A DNA stretch of 64,000 nt from an uncultured Clostridia bacterium (GCA_948443805.1 CAOJUB010000001.1:1-64000), one strand, 5' to 3'; shown: positions 41,514 through 49,947, counted from the stretch's first letter. The notes: generated from the letters alone by a model not told the origin. Program-made: numbers and translations.

Positions 41514-41523
41514 ATATGACGTT

Positions 41524-42111
41524 TCAACTTTTGATAAAGATTGCTGATTCCAGAAGGCTTTTCAGCACCTCTTTGGTCTGCCGGCGGATTTCTTCCCGTG
41601 AAAGGTCGGCGCTGTAACTTTCGCTGATAAAGCCCCACAATGCATAATACAGCAGCGCCGTTGTTTGCTTTACGGTATATTGAGAATTGATTTTATTTTT
41701 TTCCTTATCGGCGCGGTGTTCAATATAAGAGGAAACGTATTGATACAATAAATGGTTCAGATAGGGGCTTTCCCGGAAGCTGGTATGGGGAAAGAACAGG
41801 TTATGGTCATAATAAATATTTAAAATGCAGTCGAACATATTACAATAACTGACGATCGGGTCGCCCTGCGGGTTGTTTGTTTTCTGCAGGTCGTGGAATT
41901 CATCGGTTGCAATGGCCACCATATCCTGGAAGATATCGTCGGCAAGATCGTATTTATCATTGTAATGGGTATAAAAGGTGATTCGGCTGGTTTGTGCCGT
42001 TTCGCACAGTTCTTTGACTGAAATCTGTTCAAACGCTTTTTGTGAAAGCAGTTCGATGAGTGTTCGTTTCAGATTTTTCTTCGTTTTAAGAATCCGTCTG
42101 TCCTCCGCCAT
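41524..42111 (-). CDS. TetR/AcrR-family regulator
   Basis: 195 residues. The N-terminal helix-turn-helix fits TetR: KNLKRTLIELLSQKAFEQISVKELCETAQTSRITFYTHYNDKYDLADDI in outline, with YTHYNDKYDL replacing the usual YYHFKSKEEL. The C-terminal ligand domain is of the clostridial TetR_C type. It represses targets until a ligand binds. The upstream DNA contains a dyad of its likely half-site (GAACAG with CTGTTC at 42141-42162), suggesting autoregulation. The ligand is unknown. Confidence 0.85.
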   Translation of the reverse strand: MAEDRRILKTKKNLKRTLIELLSQKAFEQISVKELCETAQTSRITFYTHYNDKYDLADDIFQDMVAIATDEFHDLQKTNNPQGDPIVSYCNMFDCILNIYYDHNLFFPHTSFRESPYLNHLLYQYVSSYIEHRADKEKNKINSQYTVKQTTALLYYALWGFISESYSADLSREEIRRQTKEVLKSLLESAIFIKS

Positions 42112-42140
42112 GGAATCTCCCTTTCTTTTTATTGTAATAT

Positions 42141-42162
42141 GAACAGTTTGCAGTTGCTGTTC
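42141..42162. promoter_or_regulatory. Candidate TetR operator (GAACAG N10 CTGTTC)
   Basis: A 6-bp perfect dyad with a 10-bp spacer, 30 bases before the TetR start and between the divergent promoters. The same half-sites recur twice in the next 300 bases. Inference from position and repetition. Confidence 0.4.
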
Positions 42163-42192
42163 TATTATTGCTACGGTTTTTTCGTTTGGTTA

Positions 42193-42221
42193 TTGTATAA
42201 AACTGAACAATGTGGTATAAT
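42193..42221 (+). promoter_or_regulatory. Strong promoter for the hairpin-rich element
   Basis: TTGTAT at 42193-42198, a 17-bp spacer ending TGG (extended -10), TATAAT at 42216-42221. It fires into the structured region, about 360 bases before degV. Confidence 0.75.
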
Positions 42222-42230
42222 ATACGCAGA

Positions 42231-42437
42231 AAGCCTTACTGCGTAAGCTTTTGCGGTTTCACCGCTCCCGTGCGTTGCACGGGCTGCGACATTGACGGCT
42301 TTGCAAAGAATGCCAATGCAAATAGTATTTGCATGCAAGCAAGCATTTTTGCTTCATGGTATAAAAAGAACAGTAAACTGTTCTTTAGAAATGCAGGGTA
42401 TAACAAGGAACAGAAATCGTTAAAATCTCTGTTCCTT
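42231..42437 (+). other. Hairpin-rich intergenic element, possible non-coding RNA or decayed miniature element
   Basis: In about 210 bases at least six small hairpins follow each other: aag-c-cttac/gtaag-ctt (42231-42250), gcggt/accgc (42253-42265), cccgtgc/gcacggg (42267-42283), atgcaaata/tattTgcat palindrome (42316-42334), aaagaacagt/actgttcttt (42365-42386), aaggaacaga/tctgttcctt (42405-42437). No protein frame looks real. The last two carry the same GAACAG/CTGTTC half-sites as the TetR upstream region. No known RNA family was recognised. Confidence 0.5.
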
Positions 42438-42579
42438 ATTGCTAAACTATATTGAATATTAATATTGTAGCATAGATTTTATGATTTGTCAACCGGAAAG
42501 TGATTTCCGGGAAAAACGCGGATTATTTTCGGCGGCAGTTCGGGCGCGGATCTCGCGGTAAAAGAAAGGAAAACTTTTT

Positions 42580-43467
42580 ATGGCTCCTTATGTTATCAGT
42601 TGCTGTTCTACAGCCGATCTCCCGGAAGAATATCTGAACCGCCGGAATATTTCGCATATTTGCATGCATTTTTCTCTTGACGGCTGTCAGTATCAGGATG
42701 ATCTCGGCCGGTCTGTACCGTTCGATGCTTTTTATGATGCGATGCGCGCCGGCGCCGAAACCAAGACGTCGCAGGTGAACGCCGGGGAATTTATGGAATA
42801 TTTTTCCTCTTTTTTGGAGCAGGGAAAAGATATTATTCATGTTTCTATGTCCAGTGGGTTTTCCGGTACGTATAATTCGGCGATGATTGCAAAAGAACAG
42901 TTGCAGGAACAGTTTCCTGACAGAAAAATTTATATTTTCGATTCTCTCTGCGGTTCCTGTGGCTATGGCATGGTGGTCGACCGTCTGGCCGATCTGCGCG
43001 ACGCCGGGAAGACTATGGAGGAATGCCGCGCCTGGGCGGAAGCGCATATTCTGGATGTAAACGCCTGGTTTTTTGTTTCGGATCTGAAATATTTGATCCA
43101 GGGCGGCAGAATTTCCAAGACGGCAGGCGTTCTTGGTTCTCTTTTGCAGATTTGTCCGCTGATTACCGCCGATACGAAGGGAAAACTGGTTTCCAAACAT
43201 AAAATCCGGACAAAAGCCAGGGCGATGGCTGAATTGGTAAAAAAAATGGAAGAAAGCGCTTTGGGCGGTTTGCATTATGACGATGTCTGTTTTGTCTGCC
43301 ATGCGGGCTGTCCTCAGGACGCCCGACAGGTTGCGGATTTGATTGAAGAAAAGTTTCCGAACCTCGCGGGAAAGGTGCAGATCAACAGCATCGGCACCAC
43401 CATGGGAAGCCATTGCGGCCCGGGAACGGTAGCGCTTTTTTATTGGGGAGAAAAGAGAACCGATTAA
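42580..43467 (+). CDS. DegV-family fatty-acid-binding protein
   Basis: A 295-residue two-domain DegV protein (EDD fold). Typical blocks: an N-terminal ISCCSTADLPEEYL, ETKTSQVNAGEF, the lipid-contacting MSSGFSGTYNSA, and GGRISKTAGVLGSLLQI. Relatives bind fatty acids and in some Firmicutes deliver them to the FakA kinase. No fakA is nearby. AAAGAAAGGA precedes ATG 42580. It might be read from the promoter at 42193. Confidence 0.93.
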   Translation: MAPYVISCCSTADLPEEYLNRRNISHICMHFSLDGCQYQDDLGRSVPFDAFYDAMRAGAETKTSQVNAGEFMEYFSSFLEQGKDIIHVSMSSGFSGTYNSAMIAKEQLQEQFPDRKIYIFDSLCGSCGYGMVVDRLADLRDAGKTMEECRAWAEAHILDVNAWFFVSDLKYLIQGGRISKTAGVLGSLLQICPLITADTKGKLVSKHKIRTKARAMAELVKKMEESALGGLHYDDVCFVCHAGCPQDARQVADLIEEKFPNLAGKVQINSIGTTMGSHCGPGTVALFYWGEKRTD

Positions 43468-43507
43468 ATTTGTTGCTTCTTAAGCCTGAAAATGAATGAT
43501 GAAAAAG

Positions 43508-43540
43508 AAAAGCCGGCGGAATTTCCGCCGGCTTTTCTTT
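43508..43540. terminator. Bidirectional terminator between convergent genes
   Basis: A 13-bp stem (aaaagccggcgga at 43508-43520, tccgccggctttt at 43524-43536), T-rich on both strands. Confidence 0.88.
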
Positions 43541-43596
43541 TCTTCCGGTATAAAAACCAAGGGAAGAATTCTTATGAAAATGAGGAGTGATCGTTT

Positions 43597-44640
43597 TTAT
43601 TTTTTCTTTTTCAGCAAAACGGCTGCGGCCGCTGCCAGCGAAAGCATCGCCGTTGCGCCGAAAAGGTCGCCTGCTGCGGTGTGGGGGTTGCCTTTGCCGG
43701 TGGCTTCTTTGAGAACCACACCGCAAACCGTGCAGGTCTGCGCTTCGGTTTTGGTGGCTTCCGCGCCTGGGGTGTGGCCGAAAAGTTCGCATTCGGTTTT
43801 TCCGCAGTTGCCGCAGCGGTGGTTTTCATCAAAATTGTGATAACCTTTTTCTTCCGGATGTCCGGGAGCGATAACGGCTCCGCAGGCAGAACAGTTTCTG
43901 TCATAGCAGACAATGTCATCACTTACTGTTACTGGGTGCGCGTTCGGGTTAACATCCCCTTCGATTGCACCGCAAATCCTACAGGTTTTGCGGGCGATAC
44001 AGGTTGCGTCTTGCCATTCATGTTCGCAGTCGTAATCTGGTTCTTCCGGCCATTCAATAAAATAGTTGGGGTGGGCTCGCTGTACTTTCGGGTTTGATTC
44101 TAATTTTTTTATCGCGTCAAGCACATTTTGTTTTCCTGCCGGAGATATTGTCAAACAAAGTTTTCTGGCAAAATGGCTTGCTGAAAAGAAAATTTCTCTT
44201 ACGTCTGTACATTCAATTTCCGGGAAATCTTCAACTGTAAAAATCTCTTTTTCCTGATTGTATTTTCCTTGAATGGAAACGATAATTGTGTCTTCCGGAA
44301 AATTGTCGTCAATTGTCGCATTGCAGAGTTCCTTTTCAGCCTCCGCATAGTCAATCCCGGAATGCTTCTTCAACCGATCGATAGCATTATTACGATTGTT
44401 CAGCGCTTCTTCCTCCCGTGCAGACAGCGTAAAAAGGAAAAAACCGGGAACATCGTCTTCTTCTATTGCGATGATTTCAACATCCGGAAAATCTTCCGGC
44501 GTAAACCGACTTTCAGGTCGGTATGCGTGGACTGAAATCCGCACGTTGGGCGGATATTCATAACCTTTTGCAAAAGTGGTCAGGCCGAACAAAGATAAAA
44601 TCATTGTCAGCAATAATAAAAATGCCAATGTTTTTTTCAT
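43597..44640 (-). CDS. Secreted surface protein with CxxC repeats and C-terminal anchor
   Basis: 347 residues from ATG 44640 (GAGGAG upstream). Signal peptide (about 1-22); two similar domains (about 25-95 and 105-195, each with an F-[ST]-x-EDFP motif), then a cysteine-rich stretch with several CxxCG knuckles (CRICG, CSACG, CGNCG, CTVCG) as in the doubled-CXXCG surface repeats of Clostridia. The C terminus has GNPHTAAGD, a hydrophobic helix and KKKK, which resembles a sorting signal. Function unknown, probably cell-wall associated. Confidence 0.75.
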   Translation of the reverse strand: MKKTLAFLLLLTMILSLFGLTTFAKGYEYPPNVRISVHAYRPESRFTPEDFPDVEIIAIEEDDVPGFFLFTLSAREEEALNNRNNAIDRLKKHSGIDYAEAEKELCNATIDDNFPEDTIIVSIQGKYNQEKEIFTVEDFPEIECTDVREIFFSASHFARKLCLTISPAGKQNVLDAIKKLESNPKVQRAHPNYFIEWPEEPDYDCEHEWQDATCIARKTCRICGAIEGDVNPNAHPVTVSDDIVCYDRNCSACGAVIAPGHPEEKGYHNFDENHRCGNCGKTECELFGHTPGAEATKTEAQTCTVCGVVLKEATGKGNPHTAAGDLFGATAMLSLAAAAAVLLKKKK

Positions 44641-44657
44641 GGTAAAACTCCTCTGTT

Positions 44658-45078
44658 TTACTTTTTGTATTCTTTTTTCATGATCCATTCATTGAATTTA
44701 ATCACATTATTTATCGGTTGGAAATAGTGGAGATGCGGCGCATCGTAAAAGTAACTGTATTCCGTGACTATGCCGGACTTCGATGTTCCGTTTATCCGGA
44801 ATGTATCTAAGGATATTACATTGTCCGAAACATAACCGGTACTGGTATACCAGGTTGTCCAGTTATTAAATGTAGCTCCTGTAGAAGAAAAAAGATGGAT
44901 TGACATATTTGTTGTGCTATACCGGTACATGGTAACGACATCGTCTTTCCCGTCTCCGTTAATATCTCCTACCGAGAATCTGTCTTTTACATTATTTAGA
45001 TCATAACCTGTGCTGACCGGCCTCCAGGCCTGCCAGTCGTCAAGCCCTTGTCCGGCAGAACGAAAACATGTTTTTCAT
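44658..45078 (-). pseudogene. Remnant of a secreted FG-GAP/VCBS-repeat protein
   Basis: An open stretch from about 45074 to 44658 encodes the end of an FG-GAP repeat protein: VGDINGDGKDDVV is followed by another repeat-like segment and a stop. The only start with a ribosome binding site (ATG at 45078, after AAAGGGTGAAG) is in another frame and stops after 12 codons. The gene therefore looks internally deleted and frameshifted. A short in-frame protein from the ATG at 44930 (90 residues) cannot be excluded. The remnant ends 18 bases before the next gene and has a promoter at 45197. Confidence 0.65.
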
Positions 45079-45196
45079 TTTTCTTCACCCTTTCGTTGGT
45101 TGTTTCCGCGTTTTTCCTCCTTTCTGTCTGCGGGATTTCGTCTTGAAGTTCTTAAAAATATATCGCTAATCTTTACTATACAGGCTTACTACAGAT

Positions 45197-45225
45197 AGTA
45201 TACCATAAAAAAGAACGAAATGCAA
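45197..45225 (-). promoter_or_regulatory. Promoter upstream of the FG-GAP remnant
   Basis: On the minus strand: TTGCAT (45220-45225), a 17-bp spacer ending TGG, TATACT (45197-45202). It would read the remnant and the surface protein gene. Its -35 overlaps the sigE terminator stem. Confidence 0.65.
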
Positions 45226-45245
45226 GTATTTTTCACATTTCGTTC
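45207..45245 (-). terminator. Terminator of sigE
   Basis: gaacgaaatg (45213-45222) pairs perfectly with catttcgttc (45236-45245); on the minus strand a T6 run follows. It lies 15 bases after the sigE stop. Confidence 0.8.
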
Positions 45246-45260
45246 TCATTTTCTAAACAT

Positions 45261-46016
45261 TTAGACCAGCGCTTCCAATTTTTGGCGCAGTTTTCCCAGA
45301 ATTTTTTTCTCCAGGCGGGAGATGTAGGACTGCGAGATTGATAAAAGGTCGGCGACTTCCTTCTGCGTATATTCCCGGTGATTATTCAGGCCGAAGCGGA
45401 GTTGCATGATTTCTTTCTCCCGGGGTTCCAGATCCTCAATCGCTTTTTTCAGCGCTTCGGTTTCGGCTTCGCTTTCCACTCCGTGGATAACCAGGTCGCT
45501 GTCGCTTCCGAGAATGTCGGACAAAAGCAGTTCGTTTCCGTCCCAGTCGGTATTCAGCGGCTCTTCCAGCGAGATTTCGCTTTTGATGTTGGAATTTTTT
45601 CGCAGATACATCAGAATTTCATTTTCGATGCAGCGGGAGGCGTAGGTGGCAAGTTTGATTTTTTTGACCGGGCAGAACGTATTGACGGCTTTAATCAGGC
45701 CGATTGTTCCGATGGAGATTAGGTCTTCGATGTAAATGCCGGTGTTTTCGAATTTTTTTGCGATGTAGACGACCAGCCGGAGATTATGTTCGATTAATTC
45801 GGTTCTTGCGGCGGTTTTGTTGGTTTTCATCAGTTCCAGCAAAAAGGCTTCCCGTTCGGGCGAGAGAGGTGGGGGAAGCGAGTCGGAGCCGTTGATATAA
45901 TAGATTTCCAGCGCGGTAAGGTCGGAAAACCGTTTGACAAGGCGGCGGTCACTGTTGAGCAGCCCGAAGAAAAACCGGGAAATAAAGTTGTTGTGTGTTT
46001 GTTGTGTGTCTGTCAT
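45261..46016 (-). CDS. sigE: Sporulation sigma factor E precursor
   Basis: 251 residues from ATG 46016, with GGAG 8 bases upstream (a TTG four codons earlier is unlikely). It directs early mother-cell gene expression. The pro-region (about 1-35) is followed by the SigE-specific [13 protein letters not shown] and by region 2 ([31 protein letters not shown]) and region 4 ([31 protein letters not shown]). It sits downstream of its activating protease gene. The sigG gene that often follows is absent; a terminator follows. Confidence 0.95.
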   Translation of the reverse strand: MTDTQQTHNNFISRFFFGLLNSDRRLVKRFSDLTALEIYYINGSDSLPPPLSPEREAFLLELMKTNKTAARTELIEHNLRLVVYIAKKFENTGIYIEDLISIGTIGLIKAVNTFCPVKKIKLATYASRCIENEILMYLRKNSNIKSEISLEEPLNTDWDGNELLLSDILGSDSDLVIHGVESEAETEALKKAIEDLEPREKEIMQLRFGLNNHREYTQKEVADLLSISQSYISRLEKKILGKLRQKLEALV

Positions 46017-46072
46017 AATATACTCCAATCCGCTGCAAAAGCAGCATTATTTTAGCATGATAAAGGAAGGTC

Positions 46073-46942
46073 TTATTCCCCGTAGCAGAGTTCCCGGCCG
46101 ATAATGCCCCGGTATTTTCCGTTCCGGTCAAGATCTTTGGGGACAATTGCCACCACGGCACGGCGAGCCTTTTCTCCGATCATAAAAACATCGGGGCGGA
46201 AACCGGTCAACAGTCCGTTTTCCGCTGCGCCTTTAAAAGGAATCAGAAACAGGCGGTTTCGGAACGCCGGATTTTTGCTGAGCGTTTCGAAGAGATCGGT
46301 TTCCCGAAAGGCTTCCTCCGGAAGGATTTTTTTCAGCGCCGAGCGTTCAACAACGGCAACCGGCAGACCGGAAAGGGTTTCGCGGAGAAAATTTCCGCTG
46401 TCGTAAAGGCAGCAGACGTCTGCTTTTTTTCCGCCGATAGAAATATGGCATTCAAAAAGTTCCTCTTTTGTTGTTCGCCGCTTATAAAAATCGGAAATGA
46501 TCCGTTGCAGCAGGCAGAGGAAAATTCCCATAATAAGCAGATACGGAAGCGGCAGGTTGTAGTAGATTTCTCCGTTATTGACATAAAAAGAGGAATTGGC
46601 GAAGGGAAGGTATTGAAACGCGGTAATCAGGCCGACATAGCCGAACGAAACCAACAGGAAAATAATCAGGTTCTTGAAATAGATCCGCATGCTGCGGAAA
46701 TCGAAAGCGATCAGTGAAATAACGGCGGCAACGGCGATTTTGAAAAAAAGATTCAAGGTGAAAGAAAATGCCGGAAGACAGACGACCAGTCCGTAAACCG
46801 TGGCAAGCGCGGCGGCAAGAAAAAAACGCAGCGGAGAAATTTTTCCTCCGGTTATTTTGTAGGTTATATACAGCAGCGTGCTGTTGATGACAGCGTTTAC
46901 AAAAAAAAGGAGATCAACATATACGGTTACTTCTTCGGACAT
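46073..46942 (-). CDS. spoIIGA: Sigma-E processing peptidase SpoIIGA
   Basis: 289 residues. The N-terminal half has five predicted transmembrane helices (VYVDLLFFVNAVIN onward); the C-terminal half is a membrane-tethered aspartic protease with the catalytic Asp181 in LYDSGN, matching Asp183 of Bacillus. It cleaves pro-sigma-E after activation by SpoIIR across the septum. The order spoIIGA-sigE with a 56-base gap is the classic arrangement. The 402-bp divergent gap 46943-47344 holds the promoter at 47114 and an untranslated leader; I did not find a Spo0A box with confidence. Confidence 0.94.
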   Translation of the reverse strand: MSEEVTVYVDLLFFVNAVINSTLLYITYKITGGKISPLRFFLAAALATVYGLVVCLPAFSFTLNLFFKIAVAAVISLIAFDFRSMRIYFKNLIIFLLVSFGYVGLITAFQYLPFANSSFYVNNGEIYYNLPLPYLLIMGIFLCLLQRIISDFYKRRTTKEELFECHISIGGKKADVCCLYDSGNFLRETLSGLPVAVVERSALKKILPEEAFRETDLFETLSKNPAFRNRLFLIPFKGAAENGLLTGFRPDVFMIGEKARRAVVAIVPKDLDRNGKYRGIIGRELCYGE

Positions 46943-47113
46943 TTTTTTCGCCCCTTTTTGGTATCTGCTTTTATTATACTGTTTCCGGTTGGTATTTTTT
47001 GGCGAAGAAAGTCAGCCGCCAGAGAAAAACAAAGCGCAAAAACCGATAAAGTTTTTATTTGTTTCGTTTTGTTAACAAAATCCGACAAACCGGGAAACCT
47101 TTTTCCGAATTGC

Positions 47114-47142
47114 TTGCAATACGCAAGGTTTTGTGCTATACT
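47114..47142 (+). promoter_or_regulatory. Promoter of the DUF5107 gene
   Basis: TTGCAA at 47114-47119, 17-bp spacer, TATACT at 47137-47142. The leader is about 195 nt, with no known riboswitch; a 20-codon frame (47198-47260) has only a weak ribosome binding site. Confidence 0.7.
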
Positions 47143-47344
47143 ATACGCGGAATCGGAATACGGCCGAGATATGGTATGTGTACATGAGATAGTGGCAATG
47201 TCGGAGGGAATCCTGCCGAAATGGATTGCCCAGCCGGGGTTCCGGAAAACCAGAAGATAACGCCGCCGTTTTTTACCGTTCGGGGCGTTTGGTAAATCGG
47301 ATCAGATAAATTGCATGATAAATAATGGAGGATTGGAGACCGAT

Positions 47345-49354
47345 ATGAAAGTAGAACTTTCCGTTTTGAACCTTCCCGGCGCATCGATCGAGCCGGAGAA
47401 CCCCCTGCCTCTTTTCCGGGACCGGCATCCCGACGGATACAGCGGAAAAGACGATACGCTGACGGAGGAAGAGCAGACGCTGCTGAATTATGAAGCGAAT
47501 TTCAGAATTCTTCCGTACTGTATGCAGGATCGCTATACCCGCGAGAAAAAACCGATGCAGTTAAAAACGGTGATTCTGGAAAACGACAAACTGAAAGCCA
47601 CTTTTCTTTGCGGATACGGCGCAAAGCTGCATTCTCTGGTCAAGAAGGAAACCGGGAAGGAAATTCTGTTTTCCAATACTGTGATCCAGCCCGGGAATTT
47701 GGCAATCCGCAATGCGTGGACTTCCGGCGGAATCGAGTGGAATATCAGTCAGCTGGGGCATTCCTTTACCACCTGTGAAAATATTTTTATGGCTAAAATG
47801 ACCGATAAAAAGCTGGGGGAATTTGTCCGTGTTTTTGAGTTCGAACGGCAGAAGGGACTTTTTTGGTACATTGATTTTTATCTTCCGGAAGGTTCGGAAC
47901 TTCTGTTTGCCTATGTGCGGATTGTCAACCCGAACGACACTGAGTCGCCCATGTACTGGTGGACGAATACGGCGGTTCCCGAAAGCGATAAGACCCGCCT
48001 TTTTTCTAATGTTTCCCGTTGTCTGGTTCTGAAAAACGGCGCGTGGACGGCAACCGATCTTCCGCATCATCCTGCGGTGCCCGGCGTGGATATTTCCTAT
48101 TCGAAAGGGTTTCCTTTTTCCAACGAATTCTTTTTCCAGACCCCGAAGGGAACCTCTATGCCGTGGGAAGCGGTCGTTAATGAAGACGGGACGCTTTTTT
48201 GCGAGGCGTCGACCGAATTGCTGCGATACCGGAAAATGTTTTGCTGGGGAAGCCATCAGGGCGGCCAGCATTGGCAGGAGTATCTTTCCGAGCCGAACAA
48301 GGGGTATTATGTCGAAGTGCAGGCGGGAATGGCGCCGACACAGCGCCACGGGCTGAAAATGCCGGCGAATACGGTATGGGATTTTGTGCAGGCGTTCGGT
48401 GAGACGGTAGCGCCGGAAGAAAGCCATTCGCCTGATTGGAACAAGGCGAAAAAAAAGGTTGAAAAAGCGGTTAAAAAGCATATCAGCGAGAAAAAATTAT
48501 ATAAAATGCTGGAAAAAGGCAGAAGCCTTTCCGAAAAGACGCCGTCGGATTTTCTGAATTTCGGCAGCGGGTGGGGCGCGCTGGAGACCGAACGGCTGGC
48601 ATTGGAAGAAAAAAGCGTGCCGCAGGGATTTTATTTCCCTTCTTCTTCTATGGGCGAACCGCAAATGGCATGGCTTGGTTTGCTCCGGAACGGCGTGCTT
48701 TATGAAAAAGAAGAACATGATCTTCCTTTTTCCTGGATGGTGCAGCCCGCATGGCGTAAAATTCTGGAAGAAAGCCTGGAAAAACAGGAAAACCGAAATT
48801 GGTTTTCGCTGATGCATCTGGGCAATATGCTTTATGAAGATTTTCAGGAGGAAGCCGCAGCGGCTCTGTGGGAGGCTTCGCTTGAAAAGAAACCGACGCA
48901 GTGGGTTTACCGGAATCTTGCCGTGAAAGCCGATCAGTTCGGAAGAAAAGAGCAGGCGCTGAGTTATATGGAGAAAGCCTATGCGCTGGAAAATTCTTTC
49001 TGCGACGCCGGTTTTTATGAAGAATATTTCAAATTGCTTTCCGAACAGGGCGATTATGAGAAAATCTGGCAGGCGATTCAGACAATGCCGGTTTCATTCC
49101 AGAAATTGCACCGGATGCAGATTATTGCCGGCCAGGCGGCGTTGGCAACCGATAACCTTTCTTATGTTGAACCGATTTTTGAGACCGAAAACGCCGTAAT
49201 CCGCGAAGGAGAATTGACGCTTGTGGATATGTGGTACCGTTATTCTGCAAAAAAATTGGCCAAGGAACGCGGTGTGGAATATTCCGACGAACTGTATGAA
49301 GAAGCGAAAAAACTCTGCCCGCCGCCCAAGAATGTGGATTACCGGATCAATTAA
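47345..49354 (+). CDS. DUF5107 / TPR protein, mutarotase-like
   Basis: 669 residues from ATG 47345 (GGAG upstream; an ATG at 47315 lacks one). About 50-370 resembles DUF5107, a galactose-mutarotase-like beta-sandwich expected to bind sugars (TSGGIEWNISQLGHS, WWTNTAVPES, FCWGSHQGGQHWQEYLS). The last third has tetratricopeptide-like helices (YRNLAVKADQFGRKEQALSYMEKAYAL). No signal peptide, so cytoplasmic. Likely a carbohydrate-related protein; the reaction is unknown. Its last codons (PPKNVDYRIN) are the first unit of the tandem array that follows. Confidence 0.8.
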   Translation: MKVELSVLNLPGASIEPENPLPLFRDRHPDGYSGKDDTLTEEEQTLLNYEANFRILPYCMQDRYTREKKPMQLKTVILENDKLKATFLCGYGAKLHSLVKKETGKEILFSNTVIQPGNLAIRNAWTSGGIEWNISQLGHSFTTCENIFMAKMTDKKLGEFVRVFEFERQKGLFWYIDFYLPEGSELLFAYVRIVNPNDTESPMYWWTNTAVPESDKTRLFSNVSRCLVLKNGAWTATDLPHHPAVPGVDISYSKGFPFSNEFFFQTPKGTSMPWEAVVNEDGTLFCEASTELLRYRKMFCWGSHQGGQHWQEYLSEPNKGYYVEVQAGMAPTQRHGLKMPANTVWDFVQAFGETVAPEESHSPDWNKAKKKVEKAVKKHISEKKLYKMLEKGRSLSEKTPSDFLNFGSGWGALETERLALEEKSVPQGFYFPSSSMGEPQMAWLGLLRNGVLYEKEEHDLPFSWMVQPAWRKILEESLEKQENRNWFSLMHLGNMLYEDFQEEAAAALWEASLEKKPTQWVYRNLAVKADQFGRKEQALSYMEKAYALENSFCDAGFYEEYFKLLSEQGDYEKIWQAIQTMPVSFQKLHRMQIIAGQAALATDNLSYVEPIFETENAVIREGELTLVDMWYRYSAKKLAKERGVEYSDELYEEAKKLCPPPKNVDYRIN

Positions 49355-49735
49355 AGTCCTGGCGGGCATCCCGTCGCCCAAGAATGTGGATTACCGGATC
49401 AATTAAAGTCCCGGCGGGCATCCCGTCGCCCAAGAATGTAGATTATCGGATCAATTGAAGTCCCGGCGGGCATCCCGTCGCCCAAGAATGTGGATTCCCG
49501 GATCAATTAAAGTCCCGGCGGGCATCCCGTCGCCCAAGAATGTAGATTATCGGATCAATTGAAGTCCCGGCGGGCATCCCGTCGCCCAAGAATGTGGATT
49601 ACCGGATCAATTGAAGTCCTGGCGGGCATCCCGTCGCCCAAGAATGTAGACTACCGGATCAATTAAAATTCCGGCGGGCATCCCGTCGCCCAAGAATGTG
49701 GATTACCGGATCAATTAAAATTCCGGCGGGCATCC
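49323..49735 (+). repeat. 52-bp direct tandem repeat, about eight copies
   Basis: Units begin at 49323, 49375, 49427, 49479, 49531, 49583, 49635 and 49687, each opening cgcccaagaatgt and holding ggatcaatt and a ggcgggcatcc block. The first unit contains the last codons and stop of the DUF5107 gene. Copies differ at a few positions only (g/a after aatgt, tta/ttg, tcct/tccc/ttcc). The block cggcggg/cccgtcg can form a 7-bp hairpin at each junction. There are no unique spacers, so this is not CRISPR. Confidence 0.95.
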
Positions 49736-49815
49736 GGTTTTAAGGAAATATACTTTTCCGGCAGCCGGGATTGATCGCGTGAAAGCGCTGTCTGTAAAAA
49801 AAACGAAAAATACAA

Positions 49816-49852
49816 AAAAGATTCCACCGGAAAAACCGGCGGAATCTTTTTT
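49816..49852 (+). terminator. Terminator after the tandem array
   Basis: aaaagattcc-a-ccgg pairs with ccgg-c-ggaatctttt around aaaaa, then a T run. It would end transcripts of the DUF5107 gene that run through the array. Confidence 0.85.
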
Positions 49853-49864
49853 GGCAAATATTTC

Positions 49865-49893
49865 TTGACGTTTTGGATTTTTCGTGCTATACT
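49865..49893 (+). promoter_or_regulatory. Promoter of the cytidylate-kinase-like gene
   Basis: TTGACG at 49865-49870, 17-bp spacer, TATACT at 49888-49893. The leader is about 185 nt. Confidence 0.75.
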
Positions 49894-49947
49894 GTAAATA
49901 GGAAAAGGTCTTATATTTTAAATGTACGGTGGGGCGAGGCTGTTTTT

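Noticed and set aside
42231-42437. tRNA or protein gene in the hairpin-rich element
   Set aside because: No cloverleaf with T-arm consensus, and the frames have no ribosome binding site or sensible composition.
49323-49735. The 52-bp array as a CRISPR
   Set aside because: The units are contiguous and almost identical throughout, with no unique spacers, and the first one belongs to a coding sequence.
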